In this document: piece after piece, positions 46,983 through 56,783 of the stretch | Layout: each line of letters opens with the position of its first letter | How positions within the stretch are numbered: position 1 is the stretch's first letter | Assembly (NCBI RefSeq): GCF_003369565.1 | Contig: NZ_PIOD01000002.1 | Span: 62,001-126,000, forward strand | Reading direction: 5' to 3' | Length of the DNA stretch: 64,000 nt | Source of the DNA: Oceanobacillus chungangensis | Lineage (GTDB): Bacteria; Bacillota; Bacilli; Bacillales; Amphibacillaceae | Position numbers and translations under genes: made by a program | Notes under the pieces: model-generated | Seen by the model: only the letters and a program-made list of their open reading frames with translations | Databases searched by the model: none | What the model was told of the DNA's origin: nothing

Positions 46983-47498
46983 ATTAGCAAAGATATGAAC
47001 GTCAATGAGAAGATTCGTGCTAGAGAAGTACGTCTTATCGATTCAAACGGTGACCAACTTGGGGTTAAAACACGTCAAGAAGCATTAGAAATCGCTGAAA
47101 CTAGAAATCTGGATTTAGTGATGGTTGCACCTGGAGCAAAACCACCAGTTTGTCGGATCATGGACTTTGGGAAATATCGCTTTGAGCAACAAAAGAAAGA
47201 AAAAGAAGCTCGTAAGAATCAAAAAGTAATCAATATTAAAGAAGTTCGCTTTACTCCAGGAATCGGTGAGCATGATTTTGAAACTAAATTAAAGAATGCG
47301 AAAAAATTCCTTGAAAAAGGCGATAAAGTAAAAGCAGCAGTTCGTTTTCGTGGACGGGCAATTACACATAAATCACTTGGCCAAGAGGTACTAGATCGTT
47401 TAGCTGAAGAGCTGAAAGATATAGCAACAGTTGAAGCTAGACCGAAAATGGAAGGTCGTAATATGTTTATTATGCTTAACCCAATCAGCGAAAAGTAA
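46983..47498 (+). CDS. infC: InfC, translation initiation factor IF-3 (AUU start)
   Basis: Binds the 30S subunit, checks the start codon and prevents premature 50S joining. The ATT at 46983 is chosen as start: GGAGGTGG lies nine bases upstream, and the protein then begins (M)[19 protein letters not shown] at 171 residues, the IF-3 norm. A longer frame from ATG 46905 would run through a dispersed repeat and has no ribosome site. AUU starts are the classic IF-3 autoregulation device. N-domain about 1-75 and C-domain about 80-170 are both intact. Confidence 0.94.
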   Translation: MSKDMNVNEKIRAREVRLIDSNGDQLGVKTRQEALEIAETRNLDLVMVAPGAKPPVCRIMDFGKYRFEQQKKEKEARKNQKVINIKEVRFTPGIGEHDFETKLKNAKKFLEKGDKVKAAVRFRGRAITHKSLGQEVLDRLAEELKDIATVEARPKMEGRNMFIMLNPISEK

Positions 47499-47516
47499 GT
47501 AAGTTAACTGGTTTAA

Positions 47517-47771
<255 letters not shown>

Positions 47772-47811
47772 ATAAAAAATTAGATCGTAAATGTACTAGG
47801 AGGGAATTATT

Positions 47812-48168
47812 ATGCCACGTGTAAAAGGTGGAACAGTAACACGCAGACGTCGTAAACGCGTCCTTAAATTAGCAAAAGGTTATTATGGTTCGAAAAGAAC
47901 GTTATTTAAAGTAGCAAAACAACAAGTAATCAAATCAGGTCAATACGCTTACCGTGACCGCAGACAAAAGAAACGTGATTTCCGTAAATTATGGATTACA
48001 CGTATCAACGCTGCAGCACGTTTAAATGATCTTTCGTACAGCAAATTAATGCATGGTTTAAAAGTAGCAGGAATCGATATCAACCGTAAAATGTTGTCAG
48101 ATCTTGCAATCAACGATGAACAAGCATTTGCTCAATTAGCTACGAAAGCAAAAGACGCTTTAAAATAA
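47812..48168 (+). CDS. rplT: RplT, 50S ribosomal protein L20 (bL20)
   Basis: A 118-residue early assembly protein binding 23S rRNA. Its highly basic N-terminus [28 protein letters not shown] is the L20 hallmark region, and the globular C-terminus is complete. It also represses its own operon through the leader at 46692-46835. AGGAGGG precedes the ATG, and a terminator lies ten bases after the stop. Confidence 0.97.
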   Translation: MPRVKGGTVTRRRRKRVLKLAKGYYGSKRTLFKVAKQQVIKSGQYAYRDRRQKKRDFRKLWITRINAAARLNDLSYSKLMHGLKVAGIDINRKMLSDLAINDEQAFAQLATKAKDALK

Positions 48169-48177
48169 GTGCATATA

Positions 48178-48215
48178 GGGTCAAATCCAGCATTAGATTG
48201 GGTTTGACCCTTTTT
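48178..48215 (+). terminator. Intrinsic terminator of infC-rpmI-rplT
   Basis: GGGTCAAATCCA pairs with TGGGTTTGACCC (slightly imperfect inner part) and is followed by TTTTT. Confidence 0.85.
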
Positions 48216-48243
48216 ACATTTTACATAAAAGGAGTTTTACGTA

Positions 48244-48522
48244 ATGGAAATGATAGATCAACTACTAGCTTATCTACTGCTCGTAAATGTAATTGAATTT
48301 TTTCTAATGCGCGTTGATAAACAAAAGGCAATTAAAGGTCAATATCGAATTCCGGAACGAACCTTTTGGCTGTTAGCACTTCTGGGTGGCGCAATTGGTG
48401 CATATTCAGGGATGAAGCTATTTCGACACAAGACCAAGCATCGTTCTTTTACAATCGGCATGCCAATATTAATCATTATTAACATTGCTTTATTTGGTTA
48501 TTTTATTACGGCGATAGGTTAG
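48244..48522 (+). CDS. ysdA: YsdA, DUF1294 small membrane protein
   Basis: A 92-residue membrane protein. Hydrophobic segments lie at about 5-20, 38-55 and 70-90. The DUF1294 features are DKQKA, RIPERTFWLLALLGGAIGA and KTKHRSFTIGMP. It matches B. subtilis YsdA in position after rplT. Function unknown. AAAGGAG precedes the ATG. Confidence 0.9.
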   Translation: MEMIDQLLAYLLLVNVIEFFLMRVDKQKAIKGQYRIPERTFWLLALLGGAIGAYSGMKLFRHKTKHRSFTIGMPILIIINIALFGYFITAIG

Positions 48523-48589
48523 GCTGCATCATTGGGAATAACACTATCATTTATTTTTGTCATAATGGCTCGTCTCCTGTCATATACAT

Positions 48590-48741
48590 GTATTAGAAAA
48601 CTAAGGTTTAACCAAGCCTTTCGGTGACAGCCTTAGGGGAAGTTCGGTTAAAAACGTGACGTCCTATCGCAACACCGAACTGACCTACATCCTGTAGGCC
48701 CCACTTATGTAGTAAGAATTATTTTGTACTTTCTTAACTAC
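48590..48741 (-). repeat. Family A long copy, inverted
   Basis: On the minus strand it reads GTAGTTAAGAAAGTA..., TTCTTACTACATAAGTGGGG, CCTACAGGATGTAGGTCAGT, ..., GGCTTGGTTAAACCTTAG, TTTTCTAATAC. It is nearly identical to 60206-60430 except that the internal tandem duplication there is missing. It lies between ysdA and the VTT-family gene. Confidence 0.85.
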
Positions 48742-48776
48742 CAAGGAAAGATCAGGTTAGATAAAGGGGGAGAGTC

Positions 48777-49349
48777 ATGGAGCTTTTCGGAAATTATATA
48801 ATGGCAGTCATTGAGACAGGTGGTTATTTCGCGCCGTTTTTGTTCATCATGATTCATTTGCTTCGGCCATTATTATTTCTTCCGGTAGTATTTATTTGTA
48901 TTTCTGGTGGAATATTGTTTGGACCAGTTTATGGATCAATTTATTCATTTATTGGTATGACTCTATCATGCCTTATTTTTTATAGATTGGCCCACTGGAA
49001 TCCGAAATCATTCGAGAAGTTATTACATGTGAAACAGAAATTACTTGGTAAATATACGAAGCTCACCGTGTCACAGGTTACCATACTGCGACTAATTCCG
49101 TTTATCCATTTTCATTTATTATCATTATGTTTAATTGAAATCTCGGAAAATAGTAAAGAATATACGAAATCATCGATTTTATCGACTATTCCTTTAGCGG
49201 TCATATACACTTGTATAGGTGGCTGGCTTTCTAATCTAACTCCTCTATCTATCTTCATTTTTCTAGCGCTATTATTGTTAATTATCTATGTTTTAAGAAG
49301 AAAAGAACTTATCATCAAATGGCATGAATTTTTCCACGTAACAAATTAG
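48777..49349 (+). CDS. TVP38/TMEM64 (VTT/DedA-like) membrane protein
   Basis: A 190-residue polytopic protein with about five hydrophobic segments. The family motif region GGILFGPVYGSIYSFIGMTLSCLIFY (about 42-67) and LRLIPFIHFHLLS (about 105-117) place it in the SNARE-associated VTT superfamily, possibly related to B. subtilis YtxB. Some relatives act in lipid scrambling or polyprenyl-phosphate flipping; for this protein that is only a possibility. AAAGGGGGAG precedes the ATG. It converges on ysdB with a shared terminator. Confidence 0.82.
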   Translation: MELFGNYIMAVIETGGYFAPFLFIMIHLLRPLLFLPVVFICISGGILFGPVYGSIYSFIGMTLSCLIFYRLAHWNPKSFEKLLHVKQKLLGKYTKLTVSQVTILRLIPFIHFHLLSLCLIEISENSKEYTKSSILSTIPLAVIYTCIGGWLSNLTPLSIFIFLALLLLIIYVLRRKELIIKWHEFFHVTN

Positions 49350-49401
49350 TAAAAGCGAAAGCACTCGTTTCAAGGCTTGTTGCATTTATCCAATTTAATT
49401 T

Positions 49402-49448
49402 TAAAAGGTCACTCATCTGTGCTTAAGGACTAGATGAGTGACCTATTT
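49402..49448. terminator. Bidirectional terminator between VTT-family gene and ysdB
   Basis: AGGTCACTCATCT (49406-49418) pairs perfectly with AGATGAGTGACCT (49432-49444), flanked by A-rich and T-rich sequence on the two sides. A short family C remnant (AAAAGCGAAAGCACTCGTTT, about 49351-49371) lies just upstream. Confidence 0.85.
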
Positions 49449-49842
49449 AGTGTAGCTTGGTAAGTAATAATTGATTGATTGGATGCTTCCATTCGATCTT
49501 TGAGTGTGGATAATGAATGAGCATTTCATTTTCTAAAAAATAAATATCTTCACGTGTGAAACCTTCTAATTCAAGTGGCTCCTTAACACTTACATGAATA
49601 TCTACGACTTTAAAGGAATCCTCGGTCGCACCTAAATATTTCTCACCGATAAATAGACAGCCTTTATAAACAAATTGAAGATTCTTCTTACTATTATTTG
49701 CATCATCTAAAAAATAGAATTCATTTGCTTCTTTTGCTGCTTTTAACTTTCGCTGTGGATTACGAAGGTATTTAATTCCAGAATAAATGATCATCATGAT
49801 TGAGATAAGAATTAAGAGCCTGAATAGTAGGACAATCATCAT
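49447..49842 (-). CDS. ysdB: YsdB-like membrane-anchored protein
   Basis: A 131-residue protein with one N-terminal transmembrane helix (about 3-22), the YLRNPQRKLKAA segment typical of YsdB, then a soluble domain. Start ATG 49842 has AAGGAG nine bases upstream; the longer frame to 49914 lacks a ribosome site. B. subtilis ysdB belongs to the SigW regulon and affects peptide resistance. It is oriented opposite to its neighbours here. Confidence 0.82.
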   Translation of the reverse strand: MMIVLLFRLLILISIMMIIYSGIKYLRNPQRKLKAAKEANEFYFLDDANNSKKNLQFVYKGCLFIGEKYLGATEDSFKVVDIHVSVKEPLELEGFTREDIYFLENEMLIHYPHSKIEWKHPINQLLLTKLH

Positions 49843-50218
49843 TGTAAACCGTCTCCTTATTAGTTTTAACCTATAATACGTATGAGCTATCCGGTAAGTT
49901 TCACTTATTTTCAAAATTCGTGTTACAATAATGTGACGGATAAATGAATTTTCATATCCCTATAGAATACGGTTGATTTTTGTATATTGTTAGTGTTAAA
50001 GAAAATATTGCTATATTTTTGCAATGTATTGCAACGCTTGAGTTAGAAAAACACTTTCGATGCATCTTCAGCCATTGTTATTCTTTCAGGACGGAAGGCT
50101 TCTGCGACATACCATCTACGAAAGATAATCGACAGTTATTTTCGAGGAGTCTTCCACCGCTACGAAAATGAAATGATTGCGGCTTAAGAATAGAAATATT
50201 ATGCTCAAACCTCAATGG

Positions 50219-50330
50219 AGGAAATATACGGAGACTCCTGCGGGAAGAAGAGCCTAGGTTAGACTACGAAGTGCGTAGCACGAGAAGGCTCACCAGCTCC
50301 CCGCGGAAAGCGAATTGTATTTTCGGAACA
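50219..50330 (+). repeat. Family B dispersed repeat, extended copy
   Basis: GGAAATATACGGAGACTCCTGCGGGA at the left and CCCCGCGGAAAGCGAATTGTATTTTCGGA at the right. A central AGCCTAGG...CGAAGTGCGTAGCACGAG...AGGCT hairpin block is shared with the copy at 32575. It occupies part of the 610-base ysdB-dut gap, which otherwise shows nothing convincing. Confidence 0.75.
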
Positions 50331-50452
50331 ATTGGATAGAGAGCATTGTTCCTTATACTTAGCAAATTTGAAAGTATATAAACTTTCGAGCTGGACAAAG
50401 ATAATTCACTTTTGTAACAGCCCAAAATAATTACTGAAAACGAGGTATTAAA

Positions 50453-50887
50453 ATGGAATATAACTTGAAAGTCAAGCTTATACATGAAGAAGCAAGATTA
50501 CCGTACAGGGCAAATGCTGGTGACGCTGGATTGGATTTATTTTCAGTTGAAGAAAAAATAATCAAGTCTGGAGAATCAGCTTTAATAGCAACAGGAATAC
50601 AAATGGAATTGCCTGAAGGAACTGAAGCACAGGTTAGACCTAGAAGTGGACTAGCACTGAAACACTCCATCACGGTTCTAAACAGTCCTGGCACAATTGA
50701 CGAAGGTTACAGAGGTGAGGTCAAAGTAATTTTAATTAACCATGGTAAAGAAGATTTTAGAGTGGAAAAACAGATGCGAATCGCACAGATGGTGATTGCT
50801 CCTGTGTTACTTGTGAACCTAGTTGAAACTGAATCATTATCAGACTCAGTGCGAGATAAAGGTGGATTTGGATCCTCTGGAAAATAA
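50453..50887 (+). CDS. dut: Dut, trimeric dUTPase
   Basis: Hydrolyses dUTP to dUMP and PPi, keeping uracil out of DNA. It is 144 residues with all five trimeric dUTPase motifs: [10 protein letters not shown] (23-32), [10 protein letters not shown] (about 62-71), [17 protein letters not shown] (about 79-95), the RIAQMVIAP motif (about 107-115) and C-terminal [12 protein letters not shown] precedes the ATG. B. subtilis carries trimeric dUTPases mainly on prophage regions, so this copy between ysdB and ysdC may be acquired, though no phage genes surround it. Confidence 0.93.
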   Translation: MEYNLKVKLIHEEARLPYRANAGDAGLDLFSVEEKIIKSGESALIATGIQMELPEGTEAQVRPRSGLALKHSITVLNSPGTIDEGYRGEVKVILINHGKEDFRVEKQMRIAQMVIAPVLLVNLVETESLSDSVRDKGGFGSSGK

Positions 50888-51051
50888 TACGTTATATTAT
50901 TGAGAGCTAAATACAGCAACAACAGATACAAGAAATAAACAATTTTAATAGAAGTAGATTAATTTTAAACTGTTTCATAATTAATACGGATGTGAATTCA
51001 CCTTCTTAATTTACTGTACTTCTATCTAGCAGGAAAGAATGTGATTATATA

Positions 51052-51303
51052 ATGGAAGAGGAAAACATAATAGTTGGATTACTTCAAACAGCGGTCATAG
51101 TGGTTTTAGCATATTTATTTTTATATAAATATGCGGATATTTGGACAAAAACTACCCATTTTATATGTCCACATTGCGGCAATCGATTTAAATTATCAAA
51201 ATTAAGTTTTGCATTAGCATTGAAGACTGGAGTCAGAAACGAACGTATTGTCACTTGTCCTGTTTGTGGTTATAAAGGTCGCATGCCCATTGAAAAGGAT
51301 TAG
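51052..51303 (+). CDS. Membrane-anchored zinc-ribbon protein of unknown function
   Basis: An 83-residue protein: one transmembrane helix (about 7-28), then a zinc ribbon with CPHCG (about 39-43) and CPVCGYKGR (about 69-77). ATG 51052 has a weak and distant AGGAAAG, so the start is less certain. Similar membrane-tethered ribbons are frequent in Firmicutes, with unknown roles. It stands between dut and ysdC. Confidence 0.65.
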   Translation: MEEENIIVGLLQTAVIVVLAYLFLYKYADIWTKTTHFICPHCGNRFKLSKLSFALALKTGVRNERIVTCPVCGYKGRMPIEKD

Positions 51304-51453
51304 AATTTAATATGGTTCATATTTGCCTATCTATCAATATAGCGTCAGATTATTCACGGGGAAAGTAAGAAATAAATAATTAAAGACAAAAATAAAGGCG
51401 TTTCATCCAAATTCACGCTATAATATGAATGTATCATAAGGAGGCTGTACATA

Positions 51454-52539
51454 TTGACAAAATTAGATGAAACATTAACAATGCTAAAGGATTTAACTGA
51501 TGCAAAAGGAATTCCTGGAAATGAAAAAGAAGTGCGTCAGGTTTTCGAGAAATATATAACACCATATGCAGATAAAATGACAACCGACAATCTAGGGAGC
51601 TCAATCGCGAAAAAGGTAGGTAATGAAGTCGAACCTAAGATTATGATTGCTGGTCATCTAGATGAAGTGGGTTTCATGGTAACACGTATTGATGACAAAG
51701 GATTTATTTATTTTCAAACCGTTGGCGGCTGGTGGAATCAAGTCATGCTTGCACAACGCGTAACGATTATGGGAAGTAAAGGCGACGTGACTGGTGTAAT
51801 TGGCTCGAAACCACCACATGTTCTACCTGCAGAAGCACGTAAAAAGCCGTATGAAATTAAAGACATGTTTATTGATATCGGAGCAACTAGTAAAGAAGAG
51901 GCAGAAGCATTTGGTGTGAAACCAGGAGACTCAATTGTTCCTTATTTTGAATTTACAACATTAAAAAATGAAAAATTATTGCTCGCAAAGGCTTGGGATA
52001 ATCGTATTGGCCTAGCAATTGTAATTGAAGTATTAAAACAGCTGAAAGATGTTGACCACCCGAATGTTGTCTATGGTGTTGGTGATGTACAGGAAGAGGT
52101 TGGCCTGCGCGGTGCAAAAACAGCTGCACATAAAATCCAACCAGATATTGGCTTTGCTGTCGATGTAGGAATCGCAGGGGATACACCGGGAATTTCGCCA
52201 CATGAAGCAGACAGCAAGCTCGGTGATGGACCGCAAATCGTTTTATATGATGCATCGATGGTTTCTCACAAAGGATTACGTGATTTAGTCGTTCAAACGG
52301 CAGAAGAACAGAATATTCCCTATCAATTTACAACGATTGCAGGTGGGGGAACTGATTCTGGATCAATCCACCTTGTAGGCAATGGTGTTCCAACACTTTC
52401 AATCACGGTTGCAACTCGTTACATCCATTCACATGCCGGCATCCTGCATCGTGACGATTTTGAAAACGCAGTGAAATTAATTGTTGAAGTGATTAAGAAG
52501 TTAGATGCTGAAACAGTGAAGGAAATAATTTTAGCATAG
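51454..52539 (+). CDS. ysdC: YsdC, M42-family metallopeptidase
   Basis: Cytosolic dodecameric-type aminopeptidase of the M42 (glutamyl aminopeptidase/TET) family, 361 residues. The dinuclear metal site includes the His/Asp of [12 protein letters not shown] (about 67-78), Asp in KAWDNRIG (about 176-183), the catalytic Glu pair in [14 protein letters not shown] (about 208-221), and His in TRYIHSHAG near 325. TTG 51454 follows AAGGAGG. A terminator is found 12 bases after the stop. Substrate preference cannot be told. Confidence 0.93.
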   Translation: MTKLDETLTMLKDLTDAKGIPGNEKEVRQVFEKYITPYADKMTTDNLGSSIAKKVGNEVEPKIMIAGHLDEVGFMVTRIDDKGFIYFQTVGGWWNQVMLAQRVTIMGSKGDVTGVIGSKPPHVLPAEARKKPYEIKDMFIDIGATSKEEAEAFGVKPGDSIVPYFEFTTLKNEKLLLAKAWDNRIGLAIVIEVLKQLKDVDHPNVVYGVGDVQEEVGLRGAKTAAHKIQPDIGFAVDVGIAGDTPGISPHEADSKLGDGPQIVLYDASMVSHKGLRDLVVQTAEEQNIPYQFTTIAGGGTDSGSIHLVGNGVPTLSITVATRYIHSHAGILHRDDFENAVKLIVEVIKKLDAETVKEIILA

Positions 52540-52550
52540 GATTATGTGGA

Positions 52551-52593
52551 AAAGGGTGTCTTAGCAGAATGAATGCTGAGACTCCCTTTTTTA
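52551..52593 (+). terminator. Intrinsic terminator of ysdC
   Basis: AAAGGGTGTCTTAGCA pairs with TGCTGAGACTCCCTTTT (two small mismatches), then a T-run. A second hairpin (CACTAGC/GCTAGTG, about 52664-52683) and a family A-like GTTAAGAAAGTAT fragment follow. Confidence 0.85.
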
Positions 52594-52727
52594 TTAGTAA
52601 ATTAAATATTTGGTGCGAATGAATTTTAAACAATTATATTATAAAGTTATTTTCAAAAGAAACACTAGCATCTTTGGCTAGTGTTAAGAAAGTATAAAAA
52701 AATCCCTACAACCCTTATTACAGGATT

Positions 52728-53037
52728 GGCCACGTCCAGTTCCAGCGCTCGTGCTCCTAGCGAGACTTCCCTCACCTCCGTACGATAAAGAAGACTTGCC
52801 GATTGGTTACACATGAGGCTTAGTCGCACTTATACCCTTGTGGTGAAAGTCAACATCGACTCCTCCTGATGTAAAGGATGGCCGACTAAAAGCAGGCTTT
52901 GCCAACGTCGGCATACCCCTAGAGTGAAGGGGCATGTTTCCTTTATCTCCTACGAAGGAATGTTCGACACGTCGAACCACCCCAAACTACGGGGCGCAGT
53001 CCGTACTCAGCACAAACGGGCGCTTCCACTTTTGTTC
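52728..53037 (-). repeat. Family C composite repeat, long inverted copy
   Basis: On the minus strand it reads AGCGCCCGTTTGTGCTGAGTAC..., GTAGGAGATAAAGGAAACAT, ..., GGTGAGGGAAGTCTCGCTAG and CTGGACGTGGCC. These blocks match 13020-13174, with an extra internal segment of about 150 bases rich in small inverted repeats. It is GC-richer than its surroundings and stops two bases from the end of the lytic transglycosylase gene. Confidence 0.8.
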
Positions 53038-53039
53038 TG

Positions 53040-53660
53040 TTAAACTAAATACGAATTCATTACTTTCTTCACATAGTTCTGGGTTTCATTAAATGGTGGA
53101 ATACCTTGATATTTATCAACATTTCCGGGGCCGGCATTATACGCTGCAAGTGCGAGCTCTAGGTTGCCATTATACTTATTGAGCATTTGACTCAAGTATT
53201 TCGTACCACCTTCAATGTTCTGACTCGCATCAAATGAATTGAGAACACCTAAGGATCTTGCTGTTGCCGGCATTAATTGCATCAATCCTTGTGCACCAGC
53301 ATGGCTTTGTGCAGAGGCATTATAATTGGATTCCGTTTTAATGACTGCATGAATCAGTTTCTCATCAATCCCATATTTTCCAGCTACTGAAGAAATCGTG
53401 GCATTAATATCACCACTTGGTACAGAATAATTTACAGCAGCTTGTCCTGCATACGTCTGCATTGGATATACAGCAGGCATAGCTGCTGGACTATTACTAT
53501 TTGCAGTCGACAGCATCATCGCCGTATTGATTTTATCTTGCAGTAATTGTTTAAACGATATATCTACTATATTCATGTTTTGTGAAGAAGATGCACGAGT
53601 AGATGTCATTGCTGATAATGCTTGATATTGAATCATTTGTTGTAAATCTCTGATTTCCAT
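53040..53660 (-). CDS. Lytic transglycosylase (SLT domain)
   Basis: A 206-residue putative peptidoglycan lytic transglycosylase. The C-terminal SLT domain (about 85-200) has the catalytic Glu in [14 protein letters not shown], then [13 protein letters not shown] and [10 protein letters not shown], which are the three family motifs. The N-terminal 80 residues are low complexity with no obvious signal peptide, as in B. subtilis YjbJ-like proteins. ATG 53660 is ten bases past GGGAG; the GTG at 53666 is too close. It is separated from the ABC unit by about 60 bases. Confidence 0.88.
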   Translation of the reverse strand: MEIRDLQQMIQYQALSAMTSTRASSSQNMNIVDISFKQLLQDKINTAMMLSTANSNSPAAMPAVYPMQTYAGQAAVNYSVPSGDINATISSVAGKYGIDEKLIHAVIKTESNYNASAQSHAGAQGLMQLMPATARSLGVLNSFDASQNIEGGTKYLSQMLNKYNGNLELALAAYNAGPGNVDKYQGIPPFNETQNYVKKVMNSYLV

Positions 53661-53722
53661 TAACACGGTACTCCCTTCGACCTATACCTTTATTCTAAGA
53701 TGGATTAGACAATATAGCAATA

Positions 53723-54394
53723 CTAAAATGATAGAATTGCTTTACCAGAATTGATTAAGATTTCTTCATAAAACGGATCATCACCAATACAGATGATTCG
53801 ATCACATAAATCGATAATTTCATCCATATCATGGGATGTATATAAAATCATTTTCTCATGAGCGGATGCCAATTCTTGCAAATAAGCGCCAATTTCTTTA
53901 CGGGATTTTAAATCAATGCCGACAGTTGGCTCATCAAGGAGCAGGAGAGTAGGATCATGGATAAGACTAATTGCCAAATTTAATTTTCGCTTCATTCCAC
54001 CGGACAATGTCTTCACTGGTTCCTTCCATTTATCAAGAGACATGTCCAAGCATAATTGCCTTAGTGCTTCATTCCCGCGTTTTTTCCAAGCTAGTTTTTC
54101 GAAAAAAATCATATTTTCTTCAACAGTAAATTCTTCCCAGATGGCAATATCTTGGGGAACATAACCAATCGCCTTCCGTATCGACTGCTTTTCATCTTTA
54201 TAGGATTTCTCTTGCAAGTAAATCGAGCCATTTGTTGGCCTCTGCAGTGTTGCTAAAATATTTAGCAATGTCGATTTACCAGCACCATTTTCTCCAACTA
54301 ATCCAATAATTTCACCAGGCTGAACGGAAAAGGAAATCTGTTCAAGTACCACTTTTTTCCTGTAAGCCTTCGATAGGGATGTTACGTTAAGCAT
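53723..54394 (-). CDS. ABC transporter ATP-binding protein
   Basis: A 223-residue nucleotide-binding subunit. Walker A GENGAGKST (about 34-42), Q-loop VPQDIAIW, signature LSGGMKRKL (about 128-136), Walker B LLLLDEPTVGID, and switch His in YTSHDMDE. It is the NatA/CcmA-like type paired with ABC-2 permeases. The start overlaps the permease stop by eight bases, and AAAGGAGG lies ahead. It is the last gene of a four-gene minus-strand unit. Confidence 0.92.
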   Translation of the reverse strand: MLNVTSLSKAYRKKVVLEQISFSVQPGEIIGLVGENGAGKSTLLNILATLQRPTNGSIYLQEKSYKDEKQSIRKAIGYVPQDIAIWEEFTVEENMIFFEKLAWKKRGNEALRQLCLDMSLDKWKEPVKTLSGGMKRKLNLAISLIHDPTLLLLDEPTVGIDLKSRKEIGAYLQELASAHEKMILYTSHDMDEIIDLCDRIICIGDDPFYEEILINSGKAILSF

Positions 54395-55514
54395 TGGATT
54401 TACCTCCTTTTACATACCAAATAGCGATAATGATAATACAGACGATGTGCCATGGACTGATATAATCCACATGTAAGAATGGCTGTATCGGGTTAAGCAA
54501 TGCGACCCACCCAAAACGATTCGTAATCCCATCAATCGGGATTATTGCACCACTAATCACCGCAATAATTAATGCTAGTAAAAATGCTGTACTATAATAT
54601 AAATAAAGATTTCGGAATAATAATGTGAAAATAAATGCACCCATAATAATCAACAGACGAAATGCTAGTATCGCGCCAATCAGTGACAAGGAAATAGGCT
54701 CCGAAAGATAGGTATAGAAGACAATAACTGCAAGCAGGTCAAAGATGAAAAATAGCATAGTATACAAGCATACATTGACGAATAAATAATCTTGATAAGA
54801 AAAACGTATAAATGCGAATCTCGGTAATATCTCCGCTCTTTTTTCCTTAATTAGCCAGTCGAATAGCAGGAGGGTAGATAGGATACTAAATAATGCCCAT
54901 AATGCCCACGTATTCCAAAGACTGACGTGATTTTCATTGTCTGCTCCTGCTGTATTTGCAAAGGAGAAGGTCGTACGGAGTAGATCTTCCTCCCGTTGTA
55001 TCTCAATTGTTTTTGCAACAATTTCATTCCATGTCCATTGCTCCGTTGAATTATTACTAAGTTTAATGACTGTATGGGCTGCTTTAGATCGACTAGTATC
55101 CTGTTGGACGAGTGAAATAATCATTTGACTGACAGGTGCGTAGGCGAATGATAAATTGGACCGGTAGCTTGTAATCAATCTGTTGCGTCGGCCGTTTTCT
55201 ACATCCTGCTCGTAACCATCACCAATCACAAAGGCACTATCTAATTCATGGCTCTCAACCAATCGACGAGCTTCTGCTTCCGTTACATCTATTACACGGA
55301 TGAGTGGTGTCGCTTTAATCGAATCGTAGAGCGTATTCGCGATTTCGCTATCGTCTCCTGCGACGATGCCAACCGGGATTTTGCTATCCTGTTGAATGAG
55401 ATTCGTACCGTAAACAATTGCTAGGGTCGCAAGTATTGGAAATAGGAGCCAGAATAATATGGAGAGCATTTGTTTTTTCCAATGGATTAGCCTCGTATGT
55501 AAAATCGCCATCAT
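54387..55514 (-). CDS. ABC-2 type permease (second of pair)
   Basis: A 375-residue ABC-2 membrane subunit. A transmembrane helix lies near 17-38, then an extracytoplasmic domain of about 150 residues, then five hydrophobic segments in the C-terminal half. ATG 55514 overlaps the upstream permease stop by four bases and has AAGGAG eleven bases ahead; a longer frame to 55562 is not supported. With the gene above it, it would form a heterodimeric exporter driven by the ATPase at 53723-54394. The substrate is unknown. Confidence 0.85.
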   Translation of the reverse strand: MMAILHTRLIHWKKQMLSILFWLLFPILATLAIVYGTNLIQQDSKIPVGIVAGDDSEIANTLYDSIKATPLIRVIDVTEAEARRLVESHELDSAFVIGDGYEQDVENGRRNRLITSYRSNLSFAYAPVSQMIISLVQQDTSRSKAAHTVIKLSNNSTEQWTWNEIVAKTIEIQREEDLLRTTFSFANTAGADNENHVSLWNTWALWALFSILSTLLLFDWLIKEKRAEILPRFAFIRFSYQDYLFVNVCLYTMLFFIFDLLAVIVFYTYLSEPISLSLIGAILAFRLLIIMGAFIFTLLFRNLYLYYSTAFLLALIIAVISGAIIPIDGITNRFGWVALLNPIQPFLHVDYISPWHIVCIIIIAIWYVKGGKSNA

Positions 55515-56734
55515 GATTGAACACGCTCCTTCCACGCAGAAATCCCAAGTAGAATGAAACATCCCGCGAACGCGATTAATAAGAGTGGGATATAGTCTGC
55601 ATACATTCGGTCGTTAAGCAAAATCTCTGAAATCCAAGAGAAGGCCTGATAGGAAAAACTATAGCTAACGAGTTCCTGCAGCTGTAATGGTAAATAAATT
55701 ACAGGAAGAACAGCGCCACTGCAGGCTAAAATTACCAGAGTGAATAATAATTGGGTGAACAGACTTATTTTCGGAGCGGAAATCAACGTTTCGATGATTG
55801 CCAGACCGATGAGGAATACGATGCAATATAAAAGAATAAGACCTATAAATCTAGCATAATCCTCTAAAATTAGATCAAATGATAGAAATAACTGGAGCCA
55901 AACGAAAGTAATCGCAGCAAAGAAACTTGCCGTAATAAGTGTCACGATACTTTTGGAAATGCTTTGCTGCAGCTCGGTCACCCCATAAAGCTTGATCCGT
56001 TGTTTCATCCTTAGTGGCGATTCACTGGTAAGAAAACGATATATGGTAAGCAGCCAAATCGTTAGAATAATAAACCAGGCAGCAAGAAAAAAGTAATGAA
56101 TCGGTGAAGACGTCGCTAAATTTGTCACTTCTTTTTCATTCAGTATTTGATTACTGCCAAGCGTATAGAAAACAAATTCCTTAAACTGTTCAAAAACAAA
56201 CTCATTCCGCGTCTCATCATCCATGCCTAACTGTTTTGCATATTCATTGATCGTGAGAATATTTGCCTGAGAGCTACGAATATGTCTCGTCACGCTTTCG
56301 ATAATTTCATTAATTAAGTAACTATCTATCTTCCGGTTTGGATTGCCGATAATTCGCAATTGAACCGACTTGCCTGTGTAAAGGTTCTTTGTGAATCCTT
56401 CCGGGAAGGTAAGGTAGGAACTAATCTCATTGTTCTCAATTGCTGTTGCTGCGTCCTTTTCTGACATACTATGTAATTGAATAAAGCTACTTAGCGAAGA
56501 TGATTCCTCTATCAACCCACTGACTAGTTTTGTTTCCTTCGATTGGTCTAAGTCGACGAGACCAATTTGAATCGGATCATTTTCTTCTGGTAAAACGATT
56601 GTAATCACAAGGGCAGCAACTATCCCGATTAATAAAAGCGGGAAAATGAAAAGAAGAGGAAGTGGGAGCCACTTCCTCTTTAGCTGCATAAAATTATTTT
56701 TCGTAAATAAGTGAATATGGTTTATACGTTTCAT
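55511..56734 (-). CDS. ABC-2 type permease (first of pair)
   Basis: A 407-residue ABC-2 membrane subunit with the same architecture as its neighbour: N-terminal helix (about 24-47), a large extracytoplasmic domain (about 50-210) and five or more hydrophobic segments at 215-400. ATG 56734 follows GGAAG at ten bases; GTG 56743 is less likely. The YhgE/ABC2_membrane_3 type of fold is suggested by the long first loop. The stop overlaps the next permease start. Confidence 0.85.
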   Translation of the reverse strand: MKRINHIHLFTKNNFMQLKRKWLPLPLLFIFPLLLIGIVAALVITIVLPEENDPIQIGLVDLDQSKETKLVSGLIEESSSLSSFIQLHSMSEKDAATAIENNEISSYLTFPEGFTKNLYTGKSVQLRIIGNPNRKIDSYLINEIIESVTRHIRSSQANILTINEYAKQLGMDDETRNEFVFEQFKEFVFYTLGSNQILNEKEVTNLATSSPIHYFFLAAWFIILTIWLLTIYRFLTSESPLRMKQRIKLYGVTELQQSISKSIVTLITASFFAAITFVWLQLFLSFDLILEDYARFIGLILLYCIVFLIGLAIIETLISAPKISLFTQLLFTLVILACSGAVLPVIYLPLQLQELVSYSFSYQAFSWISEILLNDRMYADYIPLLLIAFAGCFILLGISAWKERVQS

Positions 56735-56783
56735 GCAGTGCACTTCCGTTTCTTCAAGAGGTTAACCTAAATACTAATAATTT

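Noticed and set aside
49980-50171. 63-codon open frame upstream of dut
   Set aside because: No ribosome binding site and no recognisable protein features; likely non-coding.
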